This document shows positions 37,086 through 47,702 of a stretch of 64,000 bases of DNA, piece by piece. Source of the stretch: Ceratodon purpureus (Eukaryota > Streptophyta > Bryopsida > Pseudoditrichales > Ditrichaceae); assembly GCA_014871385.1 (NCBI GenBank), contig CM026427.1:12896430-12960429 (forward strand). Direction: 5' to 3'. The stretch's first letter is position 1; every line of letters starts with the position of its first letter. The position numbers and the translations under genes were made by a program. The notes under the pieces were generated by a model, which made no database searches, had not been told where the DNA came from, and worked only from the letters and a program-made list of their open reading frames with translations.

Positions 37086-37532
37086 ATGGTTTTTGTAGAA
37101 CTTAAGCTTGTACTTACTAGGGAGTTGTTTGAAGGTATGGGCGATTCATTTGAGGTCGTTGCCTGTGAAACAATTTTACAGGATTTGCTTAAGCGGATGG
37201 CGGATGGGCCTAACCCCTGGGATCATGTAGGTAGTAGTGCAACGCAGGGTTGGACTCCTCCGACAGTAATCACGTTTGAAGACGTCGAGAATGCTCGTGC
37301 TTTGTCAAAGAGGTGGAAGCGTGAGATTGACAGCAGTCCTGAATACGCATGCCTTCGGCTAGCGAGGTGGGATTACTTTTCGTACTTTTCAGAGAACGGA
37401 GAGATTTTAGTCGCCTTCCTCTTCCTCTCTTCGGTGGAGGAGCAGAAGATTGATCCTCCTGTCCTTCGTCTTCGTCTGCACCATCCACGGAGGCTTCGAC
37501 CACCACCTCACCTCGATCGTGTAGCATCTTGA
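37086..37532 (+). CDS. Hypothetical ORF antisense to the last exon of the CTD-like gene
   Basis: 148 open codons. The first ~90 (from MGDSFEVVACETILQDLLKR) look protein-like; the rest is the complement of the acidic C-terminus of the minus-strand gene. Only one of the two overlapping frames is likely real here, and the spliced minus-strand gene has better support. Confidence 0.2.
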   Translation: MVFVELKLVLTRELFEGMGDSFEVVACETILQDLLKRMADGPNPWDHVGSSATQGWTPPTVITFEDVENARALSKRWKREIDSSPEYACLRLARWDYFSYFSENGEILVAFLFLSSVEEQKIDPPVLRLRLHHPRRLRPPPHLDRVAS

Positions 37533-40410
37533 TGTCCGCCTCCGAGTCAATAGTGAAACCACCAATACAATCAAGATACCAGCATCCAGCATCCAGGTGA
37601 GCAGTTTTGTACTTTTTTATCTGCTGGAGAGAGTACATACATTGGTCCGAGGTTGTCTGCGTCCAAGCCTTGAAGTACTTGGGGAGCTGCTGAACGCTGA
37701 TGGCCCCCTTCAATAGAAGCTCTCGCTTGAAGTAACTATGGGAAGACATATAGAAGGTAAGTATAAGAAACAATTAGAATGAAAATTATGAAATGGAAAT
37801 GCGATTAAATTAGGTAACGTACCGGTAAGTAACCCGCTTGACAACTTGAGCGGTTCCAGGGAATTTAGCGAAGTTGGACTTCTTGTCAAAGTGCTTCTCA
37901 GCCTTTTTTCCAATGAACGTAGGGAAGGCCTTGTCCTACAACAGAATACGTGAACTGTCGACAAAATCGCCCGGCTGTTGGACATCAGGAAATGCCTTCC
38001 AATTTAAATTGAGGTTCTCCGCCTTGAATATGTCCTCGACTTCGTGGATGACGGCTTCCTCCAAGTGTAATACAAAATTCATACAACTAGCAACGAAGAA
38101 GGAATACGGTAAAATAATAAAGGAACAAGGAATTGGAAAGGATTTTTTATGAAAATTACCCCAGCCGAGAATGAAGCTTTGTTCAACCATGGGTCGAATT
38201 CGGTGTCTTTAAATTCAGATGGCAGAAATCTATAAGACATTCGAGCACTCGGGGATGAGTTCCACCACTTCAACCAACAAGCCTTGTATTTGGCCTCAAC
38301 GGCCGCTGGAACAATCTTCTGAAGCTTATCGATTGACATCTCAGGCTTATTGTTGAGACTGAAATGGCGATTGATCTGCAAGAAGCACCAAAGTTTTAAA
38401 AAGGATTAATACAGAAATTATTGAAGTCATACGAAACAGTGAATTGAACAATGATCAGTGAGTCACCTCATTGAGGAAGTCGTCACCATTCTTGGGATTT
38501 GCGACAGCCAAGTACTTGGTAAAGTCCTTCTTCTTGATGGCTTCGACCATTCTATCTGATGCCTCATTCATGACATCCCAAACTGCACTTGCAGACTGCT
38601 CATCCTCGGGTGTCTTGTTGCTGTAGGCCCTGGCTGCTTCATCGGAGGCCACAGCAATTTCCCGCTGTAGAAAGATAATTAAGCCTTAGAGAATTCCATG
38701 AGTATTGAATAATAAGAAGCAAATAGAGAGAGGAGGTAGGACTTACTCGGTACAAAAATGCGATGAAAACTTTAGTTGTCAAGGGAAACCAGGAGGGATT
38801 AGGTGGCTTGTTCTTCAAACATGCGTCAAATTCTTCACGACTGAGGAGGTCTTTAAATTCCTCCAGCTTCATCATTCCGAATGAGCGGATTCGAAATAGT
38901 TTTGCGGGGGGATTACTCTTCACGTGGTCATTCTCAGTCGACCCAAAAATAAACCAAAATACGTATTATGAATAATAGAGATGAGATAGGCTAACAAATA
39001 AAAAAACAGGAAAAATGAAAGAAGTACATACCAGTTGATGTCATCCATTGCGTGAAGAAGATTGCCAACATGGCCACGGGGGTCGAGTACTATGCAGTGC
39101 ACAGATATGTGCCATGACGGGTCGTCTGCATGGTGCTTGTTGATATGACGAAGCCATGCTGAGAGGCGATGGTTACCTTCCCAGACAAAAAAACATCTTC
39201 TTCGAGAACTGCGACCACTCCTCGTCACTTTGAATCTCAAATTCAAAAGCATCAATTGCGTCCCTCCATAATGGGCTCCATCTGGCCATGACCTCATCCG
39301 TAACATCTCTTGTCTGCTCTTCGTTGTTGTACATAGAGATGTACATGACGCAGTCGCCATCTCTATATCCCTTAACGAACTCTCGCTCCAAATGCTGTAC
39401 CCCCACTTCGCCAACTGGTCTAACCTTGGCCATTGGGATCATCCTGCACAGAGGCACCAACATTCGGGACTTCTGCGATGGCTTGATCCTGAGCTTGTTG
39501 ATGACGGCTATAGAGACCACCTTGTATTGGGTTCGATGTTACAATTCCCCTTCCCTAGCAGTCTTCAAGTTTATTGGACAAGATGGTTTCACCAACACAT
39601 CTTGTGTTTGCGTAACCTGCGAGAAGGTGCGCAAATTAGGAGAACAAGCACAAACGAAGAAAGTCATGCAAAGAAGACAAGTATGTATAAGAAAGTAACA
39701 ATATATCTTCATACTGTCATCTCTCTTGTAACAACTCAATCATCAATTGTGATTGATAAAACTATGTACGTGAGGATCGACTATAGTACTCCTTAGACTG
39801 TCTACAGTTCCAGTGACGGCGCCTCCTCTAAAATCGCCTGGTCTGTTGGACAGGGCACGGCAGAATTGCCGGAAGAGCAACGACCACATGGGCTGGCCTC
39901 CTGACTCTAATCGGCGAGGAAGGAGAGGGTGGAGACATCGGCGGGGAGCCCTGTGTAGGAGACGTGGGCATATAGCCCGGGGAGGTTGGCTCATACACCG
40001 GGGATGTAGGCATGTACACTGGAGAGGTAGGCATGTACACTGGAGAGGTAGGCATGTACTGTGGAGCGTGGACCTCGAGAGGTCCACTTTCCACACCTAC
40101 AGGGTTGGCTACATCACAGGTACAGTAGTACTGATCAAATGAATCCGAAAGATCGGAATCATTGATCACAGAAATGGGGGAAGTAGCGGACATCTCAGGA
40201 GCATCGGATGATACCTAGAGTAGAAGAAATGAAGTGAGGATTAACTTCCATTTTTAAAAGAGTAGGAAACAAAGAAGGGTACAGGGCAAATAGAACTCAA
40301 ATTCATAAACACAAGAAAACAATATAAATTGTAAATTGAATGAAATACCTTAGTTTCTGCTGGCGTCGGGTCTTGACGTTTGCTCCCCAGATGGTCTCCA
40401 TCAGAGTCCT
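37270..40410 (-). pseudogene. Multi-exon protein with Pol II CTD-like heptads and a ParB-like GNHR motif, disrupted
   Basis: Minus-strand exons with good splice sites: ~40350-40410, ~39830-40218, ~39030-39660, 38747-38932, 38467-38664, 38160-38375, 37823-38058, 37270-37735. The internal ones join in phase. Near the N-terminus are five consecutive heptads, three of YMPTSPV, then YEPTSPG and YMPTSPT, matching the YSPTSPS repeat of RPB1. Position 2 is Met or Glu, so the Ser2 site is lost while T4-S5-P6 is kept. The 39,030-39,520 exon holds WEGNHRLSAWL, which resembles the ParB/sulfiredoxin GxHRxxA motif. The remainder is unknown, ending in an acidic run and KRGRGRRLKS. Breaks: TAG at 39828-39830, TAA at 39539-39541, TAG at 37936-37938, and a one-base frameshift in the A7 run at 39187-39193. 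Some may be resolved by alternative splicing. Family unknown. Confidence 0.5.
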
Positions 40411-40539
40411 TAATCATAAACAATGTTATAATTATTAGAAAAAACAGCAGCTATGAAGAAACAAACCACAACCTCAACAAGGCTCCCAAAAAAACCTTAA
40501 AAACTCATTAAAACTTAGAAGATTTTCATCAAGATTTTG

Positions 40540-42215
40540 TGAGCAAAACTCCATTCAATTAACACAAAAATTCAAAGAAAACAAAAAAAAAAAAACATTT
40601 TTCAAAAATCTCCAAATGGACCCCCACCCTCCCGGCCTACTGTCGTTGACGACAGTAGGCTTGCGGGTTTTTTTTTTTTTAAAATACAAAAAAAAACATT
40701 AAAATCTGTAAACCAATCCAAACAAATTCAAATTTTCATCATATCTTTGTGAGCAAAATTCCTTTTAATTAACACAAAAATTCAAAGAAAACAAAAAAAA
40801 AAAAACATTTTTCAAAAATCTCCAAATGGACCCCCACCCTCCCGGCCTACTGTCGTTGACGACAGTAGGCTTGCGGGTTTTTTTTTTTTTAAAATACAAA
40901 AAAAAACATTAAAATCTGTAAACCAATCCAAACGAATTCAAATTTTCATCATATCTTTGTGAGCAAAATCCCTTTTAATTAACACAAAAATTCAAAGAAA
41001 ACAAAAAAAAAAAAACATTTTTCAAAAATCTCCAAATGGACCCCCACCCTTCCGGCCTACTGTCGTTGACGACAGTAGGCTTGCGGGTTTTTTTTTTTTT
41101 TAAAATACAAAAAAAAACATTAAAATCTGTAAACCAATCCAAACGAATTCAAATTTTCATCATATCTTTGTGAGCAAAATTCCTTTTAATTAACACAAAA
41201 ATTCAAAGAAAACAAAAAAAAAAAAACATTTTTCAAAAATCCCCAAATGGACCCCCACCCTCCCGGCCTACTGTCGTTGACGACAGTAGGCTTGCGGGTT
41301 TTTTATTTTTTAAAATATTAAAAAAAAAAACATTAAAATCCGTAAACCAATCCAAACGAATTCAAATTTTCATCATATCTTTGTGAGCAAAATCCCTTTT
41401 AATTAACACAAAAATTCAAAGAAAACAAAAGAAAAATACATTTTTCAAAAATCCCCAAATGGACCCCCACCCTCCCGGCCTACTGTCGTTGACGACAGTA
41501 GGTTTGCGGGTTTTTTAATTTTAAAAAAAAAATACAAATAGCAATAAAATACGTGAAAATCTTCAAAATGTCCAAATTTTAATTATTAATTTGTGAGCAT
41601 CCATGTAATTTTATGAAAATCTACAAAACATTCAGATTTTAACTAATAATTTCTAAGCATCCATGCATTTATATGACAAAATATGTCATCAAAAGAAATA
41701 AAAATAAAACCAATTCAAAAATCCCCAAAATCATCACCCTCCACCCGGCCTACTGTCGTTGACGACAGTAGGTTTGCGGATTTTTGAATTTTCAAAAAAA
41801 AAAAAAAAAACCAATAAAATACGTGAAAATCTACAAACCAAACAGATTTTAATTGATAATTTCTAAGCATCCATACATTCATATCACAATATATGTCACC
41901 AAAAAAAATAAAAAATAAACCAATTCAAAAATCCCCAAAATCATCACCCTCCACCCGGCCTACTGTCGTTGACGACAATAGGTTTGCGGATTTTTGAATT
42001 TTCAAAAAAAAAAAAAAAAACCAATAAAATACGTGAAAATCTACAAACCAAACAGATTTTAATTGATAATTTCTAAGCATCCATACATTCAAATCACAAT
42101 ATATGTCACCAAAAAAAATAAAAAATAAACCAATTCAAAAATCCCCAAAATCATCACCCTCCACCCGGCCTACTGTCGTTGACGACAGTAGGTTTGCGGA
42201 TTTTTGAATTCTCAA
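40540..42215 (+). repeat. Eight-copy ~210-bp satellite with conserved hairpin
   Basis: The 24-nt hairpin CCTACTGTCGT-TG-ACGACAGTAGG starts at 40636, 40846, 41056, 41267, 41479, 41749, 41959 and 42169. The period is 210-212 bp except one 270-bp step, which marks two subfamilies (copies 1-5 and 6-8). The hairpin is flanked by CCCGG and GCGGG, extending the stem, and then by long A/T tracts. Only copy 7 has a base change in the stem (GACGACAATAGG). The array lies just upstream (5') of the CTD-like gene or in its first intron. Confidence 0.95.
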
Positions 42216-42339
42216 ATTAAAAAAAAAAAGAACCTTTTAGCCCGAAGATAGAGGTGACTCCGAAAATTGGGTTGGACAACCTGGGCGGGCGGTCTTCCCA
42301 ATCCCGTAGAGTGAGTGGGTGTCGACTCTAGAGAGTGCT

Positions 42340-42490
42340 AATTGGCCGTTTAGGGACAGTCAGCGTAGAGCGTCGTGTCGTGGATTAAGAGGTCGGAAGT
42401 TCGAATCCTCCTGGTGTCTTCTAAAGACTCAGGGAATTCATAGGTGTGGATCTGGAGGTCGGGAGTTCGAATCCCTGTGGTGACTTTTGA
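42340..42490 (+). repeat. tRNA-derived sequences (two T-arm-like segments)
   Basis: Two segments near 42390-42420 and 42450-42480 contain GGTCGGAAGTTCGAATCCTC and GTCGGGAGTTCGAATCCC, matching a tRNA B box and T arm. The first also has a GTAGAGCGTC D/anticodon-like lead. Stems are imperfect, so these look like degenerate tRNA or SINE-type relics. Confidence 0.45.
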
Positions 42491-42539
42491 AGACTGATGG
42501 AATTTTTGGGTGGTTTAGTTGAGAGCATGGACCATTTGT

Positions 42540-45235
42540 TATTTTGCAAAGTAGAACGTTTGCAAAAGAATATGGCTAATAGCGAGTTTTAACGTCGGTT
42601 CAGTTGCGCGAGTTCAATGACATTCTCTTGTTCCAAATCCTGGGGGACCGTTCAGCGCTATAAAACATGGAAGAGAAACACAGACACAGTGGTTCAAAGA
42701 CTCATTCTGAAACAATCATAAGATCATTTCAATATTTTCTACACATGCGATGTCTTCCTTAGTTTGTATTCAATAAGCAATCCTGATTTTTAACGTTTTA
42801 CCTTCAATCTATAATGATGAGAGCGCCACCTCCATGAGCTCAAAGATATAGCATTGAATTTGACTTAAAATTCTCCAATCTCCCCCATACTCTACAAACC
42901 ATCAAATAAGATCGACAAGCCGTATATGGTATCCAATAGCAAGCATGCACTTCCATGCAGATTTTGCAAGTATATCACCTGTTGTTGCATCTCAAGGAAC
43001 CGACGTTCCAAAGTCCGTCCTTTGGAATACATGACAAGCATAAAATGTGATGAAAATCTTTAGGCTAGTATCCAATTAATTCAGACACAACGATACTTGG
43101 ATCTCCATAGCCGTGACCAACACAAATACCGAGCATCTCATATGGATGCTTGCTTCCCGATAGATACTTTGAGTCTGTACATCAGATCAGTTCAAAGCTT
43201 AAAACGTAGATAACTTCCTTCTAAGATGTATCCTCTTCGTAGCTTCCGTCTGTTTGCTGTAGATTCTGCAATTGTCTTTGAGGCCAACTGAGAAGAAGAA
43301 ACTGTACCTGAATTAAATCTTTGTGATCTGCATGTCAAGCGTATATGCATATACAATCTCACCATATCATTTACTAACACCTTACATGTCAAGTCCAAAA
43401 TACTACTGCTGGTAGATATTCCTGTGAATGCCTCCGCATTTGTACATAATATGAACTCTTGTGAATGGTAATCTTGAACAACAGTACACGAATCACATGT
43501 GCAATTGCTAAAGGTGCTTTTTGTAGAACTCTACTCCTTCAATATGCTTTGACAGACTTGGCTCTGTAGCATATGAATGATTTCTGAAAAATCACTTCCT
43601 ACATTTTTGTTGCAATACTTTGAATTTGTAGCTCCCAGTTATTACGAAGTTCCATCATATGAGCATTCAATCGTCTTCATACGCCCACCTACAGAGCCCC
43701 AACAAACTAAGGTATGCTCGCTTTTTCCAAAAGGATTGACTATTAAATGAATTTGTGCTGTCTTTACTTACTAAAATTTTGATCTAAGTTGTGTCACCCG
43801 CTGATAATCAGACCATTCAACAGCTGACAACATATAACATTTGAAAAGTACAAAAAAATAATTGAAGAGAATACTGCCTTCCATCTACGGATCTCTGCTT
43901 GAAAATCACTATGGAGTATCATATTTGAGGGACTCAACATCCAGAATTAAACAATGGGGTACATAGTAATATTATTTTTTAATAGTAGCATTCACTCTTA
44001 ATGACAGAAGGTTGGCTGTGGCCCCAACATACGAGATGATTGGCGGCAAATTCTGACATAAGAAGGAATAAGGCCTTGTTAAAGAAATCTTGTGCTGCAC
44101 AGTCGAAGATTTTACACATGACAAAGGTTTTTTTTTTGGGGGGAGCAAATTAAGAAAATTCATTACAAAAATAGATTATGACAAAGGTTTAACAATGTTA
44201 CTTTAAATAAGAAAATTCCTCCTTCAAGCTCCTTAGGAGCTGCCCATTCAAAGAAAGGCTCTATCATTGATGTGAACTAAAATATGGTAGTTCAAGCCTT
44301 TAAGCCTCAAGAATATCAGAGCATGACGAGCTTCAAGGTGGTTGGAGTATCACCAGCTTTTAAGGTAGCAGCACCAGAAACCATCGCAGCTTTCTGAGCC
44401 TTTTTGCTGGTTGAATGGCACAGTTGGTGTGGAAAAATACACAAAGGTTGGGTAATCATAGAGAATATGGTTTTAAGAAATTTAATTTTTTGTGAATTTT
44501 ACCAATCTAAAATCAAAAGTTCTAATAAATGGTGATAGGAGGGTGCTAGAGTTATTTCTAAGTGAACCAGAAACCAAGAAAGAGTCTTGTTGATTAAAGC
44601 TACTTACATACATCCACTTGTTGCTTTAGGTTGCTTCCATTTATTAGTGCACCTACATTGACCAGTTAGTCCTTTTGGGTTATAACTTATTGGTACTCTT
44701 ATCTAATGCACCATGCCCACATCATTAGATAAGTCGTTATACTAGCTACCCTCCAAGAAAAATTTGTCTTTTCTTTTTGGGAAATAAAAGGTTCACTCTT
44801 CAAAAACAAACTTGATTTTGAAACGATTGAATATTTTCAAAATAAGTAGATCACTAAATTGAATGTCATTAATATGGGTTTCACTCACCTAAGCAATGGC
44901 CCTCATTGACACACCAAACTGAAAATGATATGAAAGAAATGAAGAAAATAAAGTGAAAGTAATATGAAAGTTAAAATTAAATGAAAGAACTGTTTCAACT
45001 CCATTAACAATTTAGATAGAATAAAGGAAGTTAATAAAAAATACAAGATAATTATATAATATTCCATGTACTAAGTCAGCAATACAGAAGCTGTATTGAC
45101 TTTTTCATTATAAAGGCTTTGTCGTTCACATTAATTGCATTCTATTTCAATACAATCTATCTTGAACAAGTGCACTATAAACCTCGTATCCCCTAACATG
45201 TAACTTTTATTACAGCCAAGATATACTTGTTATTA
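42540..45235. other. Intergenic region with dispersed repeats, no supported gene
   Basis: Contains the second copy of the dispersed repeat (~44,220-44,700) and, at ~44,940-45,060, a segment similar to the left terminal repeat near 46,060-46,190 in the same orientation. No coding region supported. Confidence 0.4.
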
Positions 45236-45241
45236 GACGTC

Positions 45242-45694
45242 CTAATCTTTGAACTTAACACGTTTAGGGTTGCCCACTACATTATCAGCAGGACTGCCAG
45301 CCTCTGACTGTACTACATGACAAACTACATTCGCGTTCACTTTCGGTCCCACACTTGGCAAGTGTCCTCGGTATGAACGTTTCACCAATGGCCTTCCTCC
45401 CCGCCTCTGATTCACTGATTCCCTCGAATAGGTTCCCCTCGGGATCTTTCCTACCTTGGAGTATGCATGAGGTTGCAAAGGCACATCTGCGTCCTCCTCG
45501 AGCACTATGTTCTCATCCGAATTTTTTGAACGTGGAGGGTCAGCTCTCACATCCGATTGCACATCCACAGCCGTGGTCAAAGGACGCCCTTGGCTGTTGG
45601 CCATCACCTCCTCTTTGTCCTCCACCTCAATATACGGTTGAAATGGGCAAACATCGTCAGCGAGTGAAACAACAATATCTCTGACGTCTTCCAT
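45242..45694 (-). CDS. Hypothetical 150-aa protein
   Basis: ATG-started frame beginning MEDVRDIVVSLADDVCPFQP: acidic first half, basic second half (Arg/Gly-rich), ending with PKRVKFKD, which looks like a nuclear localisation signal. No family recognised. It sits between a solo copy of the terminal-repeat sequence and the left terminal repeat of the putative giant element. Could be an exon of the minus-strand gene downstream, but no junction was confirmed. Confidence 0.35.
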   Translation of the reverse strand: MEDVRDIVVSLADDVCPFQPYIEVEDKEEVMANSQGRPLTTAVDVQSDVRADPPRSKNSDENIVLEEDADVPLQPHAYSKVGKIPRGTYSRESVNQRRGGRPLVKRSYRGHLPSVGPKVNANVVCHVVQSEAGSPADNVVGNPKRVKFKD

Positions 45695-45984
45695 AACCGC
45701 TGTCCGCCACTACGAAAAAGAGCTTTACAAAACACCAACACAAAAGAGCTTTACAAAACACCAACACAAAAGAGGAAGAGACATTCCATAATCTTAACTT
45801 AAATATCCCTGAAGAAGATGCTTGGCGCCCTTGAAAATCGGCATTTCATTCATTTAAAAGTTATCATCCTCCTAAACTTAATGAAAAAGGACGATGGTTG
45901 TGCAGAAGTCATTTACCATTTAAAAATTAAAAAATTAAAAAACATCTTAAAAAATGAAATTATAAAAGAAAAAAGAAAAAAAGA

Positions 45985-46680
45985 AACATTTATAAAAAAT
46001 GAAATTAAAAAAGAAAAAAAAAAGAATAGAAAAAAAAATATTAAGGTTGAAAATAATATGAAGGAGATTATAAAATTGAAAGAGAAAATTAAATGAAAGA
46101 TAAAAATAAATAAAAGGACTCTTTCGACTCCATTAATGAGATAGATAGAATAGAGGAAGTTAATACAAAATACAAGATAATTACAAATAAAATTAATAAA
46201 AAGATTAAAGGCACGTAGACTAGAATGGATGAGTTCTAGTAATGTTAAGAAAATGTTACAATATTTAAGGTTACTTGATCCCTCTTAAGAGGTTCAATAC
46301 CAATACATTTAAAGCAGTAATTTGGATATAAATGTGAGGGGATAAGGGGAATTAACGTATGCCAAAACTAGTTAGAGGGAGCTGGAGCATAGTAATCGGT
46401 GCGCGTCAAAAAATTAATCACCAAGAAAAGAGAAAACGAACTACAAATTCAATGAAAATACTGTAATTAGTCCACGGTTATAGGGTCAATTAAATTACTA
46501 AAAAAAGTATATTTCTAAAAATATACGGAGAATATTCGAATCTTCTAATTTTATATTTTATTTTTAGTAAAAAAAGTTCTATTTTTAGGTTCAGACTCAC
46601 ATTTTGTGCTCTCCGCTCTCCAAATCTCCGCTCTCTGCTCTCCGCTCTACGCTCTCTGCTCACATACAAGTCTCCCTCCA
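45985..46680 (-). mobile_element. Left terminal inverted repeat of the putative giant element
   Basis: Read on the minus strand, this matches 63280-64000 on the plus strand, including a 60-bp block without differences by eye around ATTGACCCTATAACCGTGGA. The inner edge carries a GAGCGGA array (46606-46662 on the minus strand). The outer limit is not resolved; part of the same sequence recurs at 44,940-45,060. Confidence 0.85.
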
Positions 46681-46994
46681 CAACGAATTATGACTACAGT
46701 GTGCATGTGAGAGGTGATTGAAACATACATATGCAACATAACATACACACATACGCACGTACAACAATCAACGACAGAAAGAGCAGTTCTCAGGAGGATA
46801 TAAATTACTGTAGAGGACCTTGATTTCAAAACGGTGTACAGTCTCAATGGTCATGCATAAATCTAGTGGTGGGGTTAATACGGTCAGAAGCTTCTACCTT
46901 ACTCAATATATTCTGACAAAGCTGGGCCGCTGGTATATCGCTCTTTGAAACAAAGTTCGCCGTGTTCTAGGAGTCTGAGAAGGGATTGGGAATG

Positions 46995-47490
46995 CCCAAG
47001 CACTTATGTGACCCACTCCTAAACCCTGGAAAACGTTTGCTAAGTCCCGAACACACTTACGTGACCCACTCCTAAACCCTGGAAAACGTTTGCTCGGTCC
47101 CGAACACACTTACGTGACCCCCTCCTAAACCATGAAAAAGGTTTGCACGGTCCCGAGCACACTTACGTGACCCCCTCCTAAACCTTGAAAAATGTTTGCT
47201 CGGTCCCGAGCACACTTACGTGACCCCCTCCTAAACCCTGAAAAATGTTTGCTCGGTCCCGAGCACACTTACGTGACCCCTTCCTAAACCCTGAAAAATG
47301 TTTGCTCGGTCCCGAACACACTTACGTGACCCCCTCCTAAACCTTGAAAAATGTTTGCTCGGTCCCGAGCACACTTACGTGACCCCTTCCTTAACCCTGA
47401 AAAATGTTTGCTCGGTCCCGAACACACTTACATGACCCCCTCCTAAACACTGAAAAAGGTTTGCTCGGTCCCGAGCACACTTACGTGACT
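46995..47490 (+). repeat. 53-bp tandem repeat (about nine copies)
   Basis: Unit: TCCCGAGCACACTTACGTGA, then CCCCCTCCTAAACCCTGAAAAA and a TGTTTGCTCGG end. Adjacent units create GCTCGG-TC-CCGAGC, a 6-bp inverted repeat at each junction. Each unit has one ACGTGAC core, identical to the ABRE/G-box core. There are no spacers, so it is not a CRISPR-like structure. It lies just inside the left terminal repeat, downstream of the SWIM gene's stop. Confidence 0.9.
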
Positions 47491-47702
47491 CCATTCTATT
47501 GGGGATTACACAGTTCCTTACATTGCTTAGTAGTAAATACTTCTTTACAGAGCCTATGTATATTCAGAGCGAGACTCACACGAATTTGAGGAAATGGAAT
47601 CCAGTGCTACTGTAAATTTTTGGTAGTGGCCCTTTTAGTCTCACTACTTCACCATTAAAATAAATACAGGCTACACATGTGCGAACACCAACTCAGATAT
47701 CA

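Noticed and set aside
39828-40193. Fragment of the RPB1 gene
   Set aside because: Heptads are not followed or preceded by any RPB1 core domain, and position 2 is consistently not Ser.
42340-42490. Functional tRNA genes
   Set aside because: T arms are visible, but the acceptor and other stems do not pair properly.
45818-46096. Lys/Glu/Ile-rich plus-strand open frame
   Set aside because: It lies in an A-rich part of the left terminal repeat and has no protein-like composition; the right repeat does not keep the frame.
46995-47490. CRISPR-like regular repeat
   Set aside because: Units are contiguous without unique spacers, and the context is a plant-like nuclear genome.
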